This document shows, piece after piece, positions 40,495 through 51,600 of a stretch of 64,000 nucleotides of DNA. How positions within the stretch are numbered: the stretch's first letter is position 1; the number at the start of each line of letters is the position of its first letter. The translations under genes were made by a program, and so were the position numbers. The notes under the pieces are model-generated. The model saw nothing but the letters and a program-made list of their open reading frames with translations. It did no database searches and was not told the DNA's origin. This DNA is from Tribonema minus (Eukaryota; Sar; Xanthophyceae; Tribonematales; Tribonemataceae): contig JAFCMP010000087.1 of assembly GCA_017506865.1 (NCBI GenBank), positions 240,034-304,033 of the forward strand. Reading direction: 5' to 3'.

Positions 40495-40732
40495 TGACAT
40501 GAAAGTGCGTACGCCCCGTGACAATCAGTATGTTCTCACGTGCGTGGATAGGTGTACTGGTCACGCATATTTATACGCAATGCCTGACAAAAGCGCCGAG
40601 TCTTGTATCGACAATGATTACAGGACTGTGCTTGACATGGGCGGCCGCATTCCGAAGCTGATGTCCGATCAAGTGCAGCATCATCGAGAACGTAATGCAG
40701 GCGCTGCACACGGACACGTGGGCGAGCGCTGA
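40494..40732 (+). pseudogene. Retroviral-type integrase core fragment
   Basis: The plus frame reads T-D-M-K-V-R-T-P-R-D-N-Q-Y-V-L-T-C-V-D-R, then G-H-A-Y-L-Y-A-M-P-D-K-S-A-E-S, and about 25 residues later I-P-K-L-M-S-D-Q. The first D (T-D-M), the Y-V-L-T-x-V-D-R-x-T-G strand, the K-S-A-E-S turn and S-D-Q match the first two acidic residues and the intervening strands of the rve integrase core. The third acid (Glu) is missing, because the frame turns into unrelated sequence after S-D-Q. It is a dead fragment of an LTR retrotransposon or related integrase-bearing element. Confidence 0.6.
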
Positions 40733-40959
40733 GCGCGCGTAGAAGGTGAGTTAGTGTTTTTGTTGTTTTAAGGGGGATAGAAATTCGCGCTGCGAACAGC
40801 GCAGATGTAGGAAATAGTTTTCAACTAGCAATAGTTACGGGTCGGCTTTGCGCAGTGATGTGTGCTAGGGAGCCACAGCGCGATTTGCACACATGCGGCT
40901 GTTCATGCACTTGTTTTGCACAGGCATGCACAAGAAAAAGGGTAGGAGCCATCGACTGC

Positions 40960-41250
40960 TGCTGGCTGTGTGCATGGATGCAGAGCACCATGCAGGGGGG
41001 GGGGGGGGGGGTATGTGGCAGCGGTGCATGCAGAGGTGCAAGTGCGACAGCGCATGTGTGGTAGTCGATGAGAAGCACACAACTCTGCAGGTTTGAAAGT
41101 AGCAAGTTCAACTTCATGCAGGTAGCAAGTTCAACTTCAAGTTGAGCTTGATGTTAAAGTTGAAGTTGAAGTAGGGTTGCTCCGCATGTAGGGCTGGGTT
41201 AGCGTCATGCGCTGAGCAATGCTGCGCTAATAGTCGCTGAACACCTTGAA
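40960..41250 (+). repeat. Repeat G, diverged copy 3
   Basis: Contains gtgcatggatgcagagcaccatgcag, an 18-G run, gtatgtggcagcggt, then TTGAAG/TTCAAC units and gcgctgagcaatgctgc...cgctgaacacc. The same succession is seen at 43986-44310 and 54285-54655. Confidence 0.65.
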
Positions 41251-41849
41251 CAAGCTGGAAGCTTACCTCTCATGGATCTGGTCGCTGTATATATGGCAAA
41301 CGCTGCGGGAATGAGTACTTTTTAGACACATCACGGCCGCTAGGCCAAGACCACACATTTTTTTGTAGCTGTGTGTACTGCTTCAATATGCGATGCTGGA
41401 TTGCTGCTGAACACGTAATGGGTGCTGGTGCGAGTTCTGCAATGCCTTGCAGCACCCAGCTGTCTGATCTGCATGCGCTGGAAAAACCATTTTGCTTTGA
41501 ACACTGATATCATCCTGGCAGCTTCAAGGACTTCAAGACTTCGTCAGTGAAAACACATCTTCGCGCTTTGCTACCACGGCACCAGCAGAGACCTGCCCGG
41601 TACTGTTACCGTGCGGCAGGTGTGTCACCACTCAGTCTGGCACGACGCCAATAATACAAGAACTTCACGTAAGCATGCCGTCATGCCACACCCGCGGTCG
41701 CTGCCTGTCCGATGCCAATGCCGACGCCCACCACAGCACTCAAGCTACCTCGCCCCCCTCAAAACCCTGTCGCCTGTGCAGGTGCCTGCCGCCATGGCCG
41801 CCCACTTCCAAGAACTCTGCAACGCCAGCGGCGTTTGCCCCCGCTGGCG
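41251..41849. other. Stretch with weak exon potential
   Basis: Around 41700-41830 plus frames are Pro/Arg/Cys-rich (C-R-L-C-R-C-L-P-P-W) and lead into the next block. They may correspond to the Cys-rich start of block 2 of the minus-strand gene, but the match is too weak to call. Confidence 0.3.
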
Positions 41850-42108
41850 TTAGCTCCGCATTGCCTTCGTGAGACGTTCAAGTACGTTTCGATTCAGATG
41901 GCGGCAGCGACTAGCACGTACATCAACGAGCATGGTGATGCGCGCCGCCTGGCCATCACCAAGTGGGCCTTGTTATCTGCTCTGCAAGGCCACTTATGGC
42001 CGGCTTCCCAGACACAGATGTGGACATGCAAAAGGACGCATTCACCAAGTGGGCAGCGCGCTCCTCAGTGCGTTGAATTGTTCGGCGGGGGTTCGTTGAT
42101 GTCGCAGT
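41850..42108 (+). pseudogene. Fanzor-like paralogue, exon block 2
   Basis: Reads L-R-E-T-F-K-Y-V-S-I-Q-M-A-A-A-T-S-T-Y-I, N-E-H-G-D-A-R-R-L-A-I-T-K-W-A-L-L-S-A-L, in one frame, homologous to 20590-21012. The continuation becomes Thr/Ser/Gln-rich after L-W-P-A-S, so the exon border is uncertain. Confidence 0.55.
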
Positions 42109-42332
42109 GACTCACGAGTAAATGCCAGTTGGCCTGTGGGGTTCCCCACTGTGACCACCGATTCCGCATCACATGGCACTCAGAGGGTCTGCGGTCTGCA
42201 AGCAGCAGTAGCTGCTGCCACCAGCATCTGATTTAGTCTCAATTTGCTGCCGCAGTGAATATTGTTATCTGCGAGCAACACCTGCAGGCCCCCGCCCTTC
42301 TCAGTGTAGCGCCTCAGGACAAATTCAATTTG

Positions 42333-42640
42333 TTGCACTTGACACGCTCGCAAGAGTTGGTCGTCTGTGTCACGACCTTCATCTGTGCCGACTTCTACGG
42401 GCAGCTGCAGATATTGCTAAACGTCTGCACCTGGGCTTCAGAGGCACCCAGGTGGATAACGAGGGCGACTTGCAGGAAGGCACCTACTTCAAGATAGTGG
42501 ACTTGTGCGATGTGGTGAGGGATCTGCCAGACAACAACCACGTTACCTGGCGCCGCCAGCTGGTCGTGCTGCAGGAGCGTTACCCTCTGGAGCAGAGGAC
42601 TGAGTACCAGGACATGATGGGGCACCTCTTCGCAGTAAGC
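42333..42640 (+). pseudogene. Fanzor-like paralogue, exon block 3 (one frameshift)
   Basis: First frame T-T-F-I-C-A-D-F-Y-G-Q-L-Q; then, shifted by one base within cagctgcagatattgc, R-L-H-L-G-F-R-G-T-Q-V-D-N-E-G-D, Y-F-K-I-V-D-L-C-D-V-V-R-D-L-P and T-E-Y-Q-D-M-M-G-H-L-F-A. Homologous to 19678-20121, which also needs a shift but at a different place. So the two genes decayed independently. Confidence 0.6.
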
Positions 42641-43789
42641 TTATTCCAACGACCCCGCCGCGCGCAATGCCGACAGGGATGCTCTGTGGGGCATGCCCGC
42701 CCCACCCTAGCTGACAGCACCCTTGCCACGCTACCAGATGCAGGCAGCCTTCTGCCGCTATGACAAGAAGTGAGTAGTCGCGGACCATCATGCGGCGTTC
42801 AGTAGCTTTGGCATTTCTCAATCTGATGAGGGAAATCGAAGCCTTCCTTTTATCAGCACCTCTCCTGCACATTGAGGGATGATTGTCGAGATGTGTCACA
42901 CTTGAACCTCTCATTGAAGTACTGACTGACTGATGCCCTGCGGCGACTTTAAAATCTCCAATTATCACAATGATTGTTCAGCCTTAGTGTACACAATATT
43001 CAGTACTGCTTTTCAATTATTATTTCAATCCTGCGGCAGGTCAGTAGGTTTACATACAAGTCAAGCTATTAGTTTGATTTGTGCAACGTCTGAAGCTCCA
43101 GGGGGGAACACCATATAGCAGCGCTCAATTATTAAAGAGTGGTCGCAGTACAAGACGGGTCTGACAGCTGGACACGGATTTGGTCGGTGTAAGGGCGGCG
43201 TTGCGCTGCTCGAAGCTGACTGCTCGTGACACTTTGTCCACCTGCTCCTTGTGCCTTCACGATTGGTGCATGAACGGCCATATCTCTAAGATAAAAATTG
43301 TGCCGCACTCATTGCCGCTCAAGCGCATCACAGCAGCATAGTATAGCACATGGCGCCACGCTGCCTGCAGTGCTGTGCGGTCGCTTGCAGATTCAATCTG
43401 AAGCCAACTTTGTCATCCTGGCACACGCCCCTATTTGGTTTATGCAAAACTAGGTCTAGGGCCAGGGGCTGGCCCAGGGCTTGCCCCAACGCCACTCAAG
43501 CCCCAGGACGATGAAGGGCCGGTCTTAGTCAAGAGAAATGGGGCTGCTTCAGGCCCGCTCCAATAATATTGCAGTAGAAGGAATTCGTGCACGTACACGC
43601 ACGTGCAATATACATGTAGCATGCAAGCAGTCAAGGGAGCGCTGGGCGTTTTCATGCTTCATGCACAAGCGCACTGCAGTGACCATGCCGCCTGGGACTG
43701 TCACTACTAATTGGTGCATATCATGTTGATACCGTGCCATTGATCATCCGATCCGCACCGCTTGTTGGCTTCCGCCCTTGAGCCGCAGG

Positions 43790-43985
43790 GCGATGTGCGA
43801 CCTGTTTCCAGAGCTTGATGAAGAATTGGAACGCGGGCGGCTGGGCGTTTGCTGGTACCGCGCGTTTATGAAGCCCTGGGCTGAGGATGCGCATGTCACT
43901 ACCATGCTGCGGCGCGCCAATCATTATGCCCGCAGTGACAAGGGCATTGCGAAGGCCATTGGCCTCGCCGGTGGCATGAGCAAGT
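43790..43985 (+). pseudogene. Fanzor-like paralogue, exon block 4
   Basis: Reads C-D-L-F-P-E-L-D-E-E-L-E-R-G-R-L-G, Y-R-A-F-M-K-P-W-A-E-D-A-H-V-T-T-M-L, N-H-Y-A-R-S-D-K-G-I-A-K-A-I, homologous to 19340-19520. It runs directly into the start of repeat G, which here may be its intron (possible donor gtaggcgg at 43996). Confidence 0.6.
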
Positions 43986-44310
43986 GTGGCAGCGGTAGGC
44001 GGAAGTGTGCAAAAAATAAATGTTGAGCACTGTGGCAACAGTTGAAGTTGAGGTTTAACTTCAAGTTGAAGTTGAAGTTTGGCAAGTGTTGAAGTTGAAG
44101 TTGTGCAATGTTCAACACACTCCCAGTTGAGGTTGAGACTGATCTGGAGTGGATGCTCAGCGGGCTGCGCTGAGCAATGCTGCATGCATGTCTATCTGGA
44201 TAATAATCACTGAACACCCAAAATCATGGAATGAAGACTTCTTCTTGTTCAGCCACGGAGCTTGCTTGGATCGCTGTCATGACTTGACAGCACACTTCTT
44301 GGGCCCAAGG
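43986..44310 (+). repeat. Repeat G, copy 1 (intron plus start of an exon)
   Basis: Nearly identical to 54336-54655. Contains TTGAAG runs, gctgagcaatgctgcatgcatgtctat, cactgaacacccaaaatcatgga and an acceptor-like cttcttgttcag, then H-G-A-C-L-D-R-C-H-D-L-T-A-H-F-L-G-P. After gggcccaagg the copies part. The sequence looks like intron and exon start of the Fanzor-like gene rather than a free transposon. Confidence 0.85.
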
Positions 44311-44326
44311 TGACCGGAGTTTGCAG

Positions 44327-44382
44327 ATCTGGACGCTACGTCCTGGGGCACGCCCCTGGACGCTACGTCCTGGGGCACGCCC
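44327..44382. repeat. 27-bp tandem duplication
   Basis: ggacgctacgtcctggggca cgcccct repeated twice, immediately after the point where repeat G copies diverge. Confidence 0.8.
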
Positions 44383-44654
44383 CGCCCGCAGACAAAGGTT
44401 CCTCGGGTGTTCCCTGCTGACAGGGGCCCGGACTTCACAAGTGGCAGGGACAGAACGGCATCCAGGACCGTTCGGACCTTCTTCCTGTCAGCCTCGGTGC
44501 ACCGAGGTCTGCTTTCTGGCGCACGCACTTCTTTTTGAGGTGTTTGCGATCGTATCGTCAGCCGGACGGTACTGGGGAGGACCCCAGCCCGCCAGACCGC
44601 CAGTTTAAGGGCTGCTGACAGCCTACGTGGTAGTTTGGTTCATTGGGCAACGGC

Positions 44655-44948
44655 AAACTTTCTACAGGCATCCGTGGGCTTTGCCGCAGCCTACGCGCAT
44701 TGCCATCGCACGCAGTTCAACTTTCCCGGTGGGCAGTTACACATCGAACGCGCAGAGTTTTGCAGGGCGGTGTGTGGCGTACGCACAAGAGTTGAAGGAT
44801 TAGCATGGCAACCTTCATCTACAGGCATTCGTGGGCTCGCATCACGCCTACGTCGCCATTCTCTCGCACACAGTTCAACTTCCGGTGGCAGTTACACGTC
44901 GAACGCGCAGAGCGGTGTGTGACGCACAGGACTGGGGGATTGGCGTGC
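44655..44948. repeat. About 150-bp tandem duplication
   Basis: Two degenerate units each containing ctacaggcatccgtgggct-like sequence, cgcacgcagttcaactt, cagttacac(a/g)tcgaacgcgcagag and a gcgtacgca/gacgcaca end. Confidence 0.7.
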
Positions 44949-45657
44949 GGTGCTTTGGAGCTGGTGGGAGCATTGCGGGTCATCTGGGCGGCTTTGGCGC
45001 TCGGGTGAGCAGTGGGGCTGGCGCTTGGTGGAAAAACAGGAGGACGGGATAATTGGTCGGTGCTGCGGAGCGATTGCGAGCAGCGCTGGCGTGGCGTTGA
45101 GGCAGCGGCCCGGTACATCGGTACGTCATCTAGCGTGCTTCTCGATTGTCGTAGCTGGCTTCCTCGCACGATCGCGGCGTACTTCTGTGTGGTGGCCTCA
45201 TGTTGCAGTTTTCGCTTCGTTGCTAGTTTTCGAGGCATATCTGCGTGTTTGCCGAGGTCGCACGGTTGCGTGCTCTGGCAAACTGCTAGTTTGACGGCAG
45301 TGGGATATTGCCTATTTCGGAGCACGGTATCCTAGGGCCTGGTGGGATTCGTAACGTGCGGATTCGATTTTCTACAGCCAGTTTTCTTGCGGGGCAGCGC
45401 TGCCACCCGGCTGCCTTGAGCACTACACCTGGTGGGCGACATTGCGCGTGCTCATTGGTGTCACTGGCTTAGTGGTCACACGTACTGCAGCTCTACACCG
45501 CCTACGGCGCTGGGGGGGGGGTGCTGCAGGCGTCTGGTGCAGAAACTTGGCATACAAACCGGCTCGGCAACGGCGTATCAGCTTGCTTGACTCTCGTCTA
45601 TTGAGCTCAGTGATCATCGGATGATCGAGACAATCATGGTGAGCTCATTCGGCAACG

Positions 45658-48600
45658 ATGTTGAGAGCGCATGACATGCCAGCTTCGGTGAGACCGAGGA
45701 AAGATGATGTACAGTCATGGCGGAACTTCGGCATGTTCAGTAACGTGTCGAAATACTTGAGGCCACCGATGACAACATCACGTACAGATGCCGTCGAAGC
45801 TGCTTTGCCGTGCCTCAGTTCTACACGCGGTGCAGTCGAGCTGGATGGGGCAGGTGCACGTGAGCAACCACGCTGGACGGCAGCCACAGCAGCAGCACAC
45901 AAGCCTGACGCTGTTGCGAAGGAGCTCAGGGACTTCAATCAGGTGTACGGTCCGTTCGTCTCGGAGCATCCGTACCCAACTGACGTGCCGGATTATCGGT
46001 TGGTGCCGCCGGCCTCGGTCACCAGCGGTTGTATGGTGTCAACGTGGGAGCCCCGAGACGAGCTAGACTGCTGCGCGTCCTTCACCGACGATGACGAGGT
46101 CTTATGCACAGCATACGAGCGGGTTGTGTGGACGGTGGCTGGGGTTCATCCTGACTCCGGTCGAGTCACGCTGGTCTGTGGCGGCGGCGCAGGTCCTAAT
46201 GGTGAGGTCTGTCCCAACAAGGACTTCGAGGCGGCGGATTGAAAGGAGGCATGGATAACTGGCGAGGTCAGTCCATGGGCGCCTCAGGTTGGTGAGGTTG
46301 TCCTGTACTACAGCAGCAGTTACGCAGACAAGAAGGCCATGCCCTCTATTGCGCAGGTCACAGGTCATGCACAGCCAGTGTCACATACGTTCTCGAAGGT
46401 AACAGATATGGTGCGTATCTAGCACCCTCGGCTCGGCAGGGAAGTGGAGATACCGGCTTGGCAGCTAGCGCCTTGTTGGTTGCCTCGTAACACTCGTCTG
46501 CTGGCACGCTGTGGACTTCCGGGGGTCACCACCGGCGATATTACAATGCTGGTGGAGGTGGAATGCTCGTTTGCTGGCCAGGCGCGTCTGCGAGACATTC
46601 GTGATGGTTATGGCGGAGTACTTGTACGTCCCATCATCAACGGCAAAAGACAGCCAGCAGTCATGCTTGCGTGGCATAAGCTACAGCCACTGGGGCGCAG
46701 TGTATCTTCCTTCTGCACCCTACCTCCTGACCGGGCGCTGACGGACTCATACGTAATGGCCCCAACAGATGTCGAGGAGTGGGCTAGGCCGCTGGTGTAC
46801 TCTTCTCCCTCCTTGCTGGACTGCGCATACACTTGCAACACATCCAGTCCACTGCGCGCGTGGTTGAGCTCTGATGGCTATCGGGTTTCCTCGCACCGCC
46901 CCAAGAATGGCCTTCAAGGGTTGCAGATGCAGCCCTCAGTGCTCCAGCGCAGCTCGTATGCAGGCTATGCGCCGGCTGTGGCAGGCGGTGAGACGCGCAG
47001 TCAGTGCAGCGGGGTAGGGGATGGCGCAGCCGGCAAGTCTCTGCGGGTGCCGATGTGCTCGGCGGTCCAGGTTTGCTCTGGGCCAGGTGACTCCAGCGCG
47101 CATGGGAGGCTGCGTGCAGATGGCGATCATGCACGTGCAATCACTGGCAGTGCTTTATTGACAGCGGTGGCTCGTCAGGGCAGCAGCGCCAACAGAGGTA
47201 CCACGCCCACCACCCGCCATTGCGACATTGCCTCAACAGTCATAGGCGGTGACGCGGACAGCGGCGCACAAGCGAGTACGCTCAACATCGGTGGGGGCGG
47301 CGCTCAGTTGCATGTCGATGGCGGTGGTCGCGTTGGCGACGCGAGGCGAACGAGTGCTCCAACGACAACTGCTCCAGCGGCAGCAGAGACGCGTGTTTTG
47401 GCCAGAACGCAGGCGCCGGCATGTGTTCCAGCCACAGTGCAGGCGGGTGCAGCTGCAGCACAAGCAGATGCAATGGAGGCTGTTGCGGAGCACGGGGTCG
47501 GAAGGATGGAATCTGCTGGAGGAGAGATCTCATCAGGTACCCTGTCGGCTGCAGAACGTCTGCCTGCCACTGCGAGGTCTGCAGCAACTGGTGACGGCTT
47601 GCTCATTGCTGTATCAGCATCAACATCAGTGTCAGGTAGTGACGCTGCTGAGCTGCAGTCTCTCAACCATGTTGCCATTGGAGAGGGCATCATCCTTGCT
47701 GGGCTGCCGGTACCACAAGTAGCTGATGGCAGCAGCAGGGGGCGTTGGGAAGACAGAACACCAGTGGGCAGTGGTGCATGTGCTGCTTGTGAACGTGGCA
47801 GCGATGCACGGAACCCACAGGCAATCAGTAATGTTGGTGTCAGTGCGCCTCTGCTGGTCAAGGGTGTCGATGGCAGTGCTCAGGGCTCGGGTACATCATA
47901 TTCGCCGACGACACTGTGCGAACCTGCATTGGGCGCACCTCAGCAATACATGCCTCAGGCAGAGGTGATGTCAACAGCAGCTCAGGCGGGCGTAACGGCA
48001 GCACAGGCTGGTGCGAGTGGAGCGGTTGCAAAGCGTGAAAGTCAGGGCAAGTACACGGCATTTGCGGAGGTGGCACATCAGTCAGCGGTACGACAGGGCA
48101 AGGACACGGCATTTGAGGAGGTGGCACATCAGTCAGCGGTACAACAAGGCAAGGACACGAAATCTGCTGTGGTGGCACATCAGTCAGGTACTCTGTCGCC
48201 TGCACTAGGGCCGCTGTCCCTGCCTGCAGAAACCTCAGCTAGTACTGCAGGTACGGGATCGGCTCATGGCATCTTGTCTGCCGGCGCGCTAGCACTGCTG
48301 TCAGCAACACGCACTAGTGACGCTGGCACTGGATTGCAGTCTCGGAGCCATGCCGCTGTGGAAGGCGACAGCACCCTGGGCATCGTTGTGCCAGCGCGGC
48401 TGGAATTCGATGTTGGTAGCAGCGCACGAGGCTCAGTAACACTGACTGCTTGCCGGCATGGCAGCACTTCACCGAGCTCAGCACGGGCTGGTGTTTGCAA
48501 CAGCGGCGCACCGGGCCAAGTGCAAAGGACAGGTGTTCTCGTCAGCTGCTCACTCAGGCTCAACATAGCAATGGCGACTGCTGGCCTGAATGGCTGTGCG

Positions 48601-51600
48601 CCGGATGCAGCGGTGCTGCCTGAAGATCGAGGCAGCAGTGCTCAGTGTTCTGCAGGGGTCGCAGGTGCCGCATGTGAGATCAGCAGCATGTCACGGAGTC
48701 TGTTGCAGGGCGTGGACGGCAGTGTTCTGCAGCAGCTGTCAGAGTCGTTGATTACCAGTTCTGCTGGCAGTGCTCGTCGCTCAACTCCGCCGGCGGAGGG
48801 TCATGGAAGTATATTCACGTGCTCTGAGCATTACACAGGCTCTACGGATCCACCTGGCGGTCATGGACAGAGGACAATGCAGAACATCTCAGAGCCACGT
48901 GTTCATTGCAGCAGTGCTCACAGCCCCATGCAGTTCTCGGACGCTGTTGGTGGCCATGGCAGCAACGCCCTCAGCATGGCACCACGGACCGCTGGTGAGC
49001 ATGGATGCTGCCCTTGGAACTCGGCATTGGAGACTAGTTCTGGCGGCAACTCATCCGACTCGACATCGACAGACGGGAGCGCCGATGGCAGCGCTTGCGT
49101 CTCGATGCAGCTGACTGCCGGTTATCACAGCAGTGGACAAGACATTCAGTCTGCCCCATTCGTTAGTCTTGTTGAAGGCGGGGGCAGCTGTGAACAGTGC
49201 TCAGTGCTGCGGACAGACAAGTTTGGTGGCAGCGGCGTCGAGGGCTGTGTGCGGGTTGTAGGAGTCGGTGCTACTCTCACCGACGAGGCCCTGGGGCACG
49301 AAGCAACAGTTCCTACGGCGGCTCAACCAATGGCGGGTGACAGCAACACGGATAACGTCACACAGTCTGCTTGCAGGGGCAATGGCGGCACAACGCACAC
49401 GCCCGCACCTCTATGCGGTGGTGGTCAAGTCGGCGTTCAGCCGTGTTCTGCAACGGTTACAGGCGCTGCTTGCGAACGTGGCGACACTGCATGCAGCTGC
49501 ATGGCACTACCGGCTACTGGCTGCAGCACATCTGTCTCAGCGCCGCCGGCTGGATCTTGTGGCCGTGGTGCACAGTGCTCCGCAAGGGTGGCTGGTGCAG
49601 GCGCTGCTTACAGGCATAGCAGCATCACACGCAGCTCAGTACCACAATGTCTTGGCTTTGATGGCAGTTCTCTGCCCACAGCGCCGCTGCTCGATCGTCT
49701 TGACGGTACCACTCAGCAATCAACTCCGTTGCTGGACACACATGGCAGCAACACTCAGGGCCTTGTGCATTTAACAGGTTGCGCAGGTGGACCTCTATGG
49801 TCCGGGCAGTCCTCAATGCGGTCCTGCGAGACTGATGGCAGTGGTGCTCAGGGCTTCGCACAGTGCTCCAACATTGCTGATGGTCTCGGCAGCAGCGCCC
49901 TCGGCACAACATCACCGATTGTTTGTGAGCACGAAGGCCATGCACAGAGCCCAGAGCTGCTGACTGGTTCTTGCAGCACGGCGTCAGGTCCAGGGTCGCT
50001 CAGCCTGGGCAACGGCGTCGATGACAGTGCTCAGAGCCTTTTGCAGTGTGCTAACGTGATTGGTGGTCGCCGCGATGCAACGCACAGCACAGCGGCACTT
50101 TCTGGCGGTCAACAGCATGATACACAGGTTTTGGCGGTGGCCGTAGGGGCTGCTGGAGAACTTGGCGTCCACAGGCGGAAAGTGAGGCCGTTCACTGGGA
50201 CCGATGAGAGTAGCACAGTGCCAACTCAGGGCTTGGTACAGACTGCCGGCATTGCTGACGGTGACAGAATGGCTTGCAGTTCAGAGCAGCTACCTGGTCA
50301 CATATGCAATGCGAGAAGCTCAGCCGCAACCATAGGCGCCAACATACAAAGCTCAGTGCCGCGGACAGAGGGAATCAGCAGCAGTGCTCACGGCTTTGCA
50401 CAGTATGCTGACGCCGGTGGTGGCAATAGCGACGGGGTAGCTGGTTTAGCGTTGCCGCCTGCTGGCGACACGGGTACGGGAAGCTCAACGCAATTGGCAG
50501 GCAATGGTGGTGGTCGTGACGCTATCAGCCCATCACGGAGCCCAACAGTACCATCTGCTGGTAGCAGCATTACAGACAGTACCCCGCAACCCGCCGTCAC
50601 TTGTCATGATACGGCGCATGGCTCAGCGCCGCTTTGTGATGGACATGGCTGTGTCATTCAGGTGTGCACATGTGCAGCCGTGGATGGTGTCGCAGAACGG
50701 TGCGACTGCCACACACAGACTCTAAGCTCGGAGCCGCCGATGGAGAGTGCTGGCAGCAATGCTCAAGGCCTGGCAAAGTCTGCTGGCGCCAGCGGCAATC
50801 ATGGCGACGGGACTTGTGGCTCAGGGCCTCTGTCTACACAAAGCTTCGCACAGTCAGCTGTCGATGGAGGTGACGGTGGTGTTGGGTCCCACAGCTCAGT
50901 GCCGCTATCTGTTTCTTTCGATGGCGGTACACATGACAGTGGTGCCATCAGCACTGCGCACGGCTTTGCGCTGACTTCAGGTGTGACAGGTGCTGGGCAA
51001 TGCAGCAGCTTCCACAGCGCACAGAGCTTGGTATCGCAGGCTGGAACCGCTAGCAACGGCACAGCCAACGCAAAAACGCTCAGCCTGGTCGGTGGCCATG
51101 CCGGCAATCTACAGGGCTCTCATGCTGCACAGGCGATAACGGGTCATGATGGTACCTTGCAGCCAATGGGCATGGGCTCAGGCCCGACTAAGGGGGTTGA
51201 GCAATCCCGAATGGGGGGGTGCTCTACTCTCCTGCTGGAGGCGTCGAGCAACGTAGTGCAGGATCTACACACAGGTGCACTGCTTGAGCAGCAGGCCATT
51301 AGCTCCCACCCGCCCTCCCGCCCTGGCTGCTGTGTTGGCACGCTCTCTTCTTCGCTCTCGAGCGTGGGGGGGGGAGATATCGGCAATGATGACACAGCAG
51401 CATCGGCTGGCACTGGCAACGGCGACCTCTTGCTGCAGCAGCGGGTGCGTACAGCCTTACAGTATCAGCGACCGCATCTGTCAAACGAGGCTACAGGTAC
51501 AATATATGCGATCGGCCATAATACTGGCCACTTGCTGCGCCAGCAACAACGGTTGGTGGCAGCTGGTCATTCTGGTGGTGATACGGCGGCATGGGTTTCA

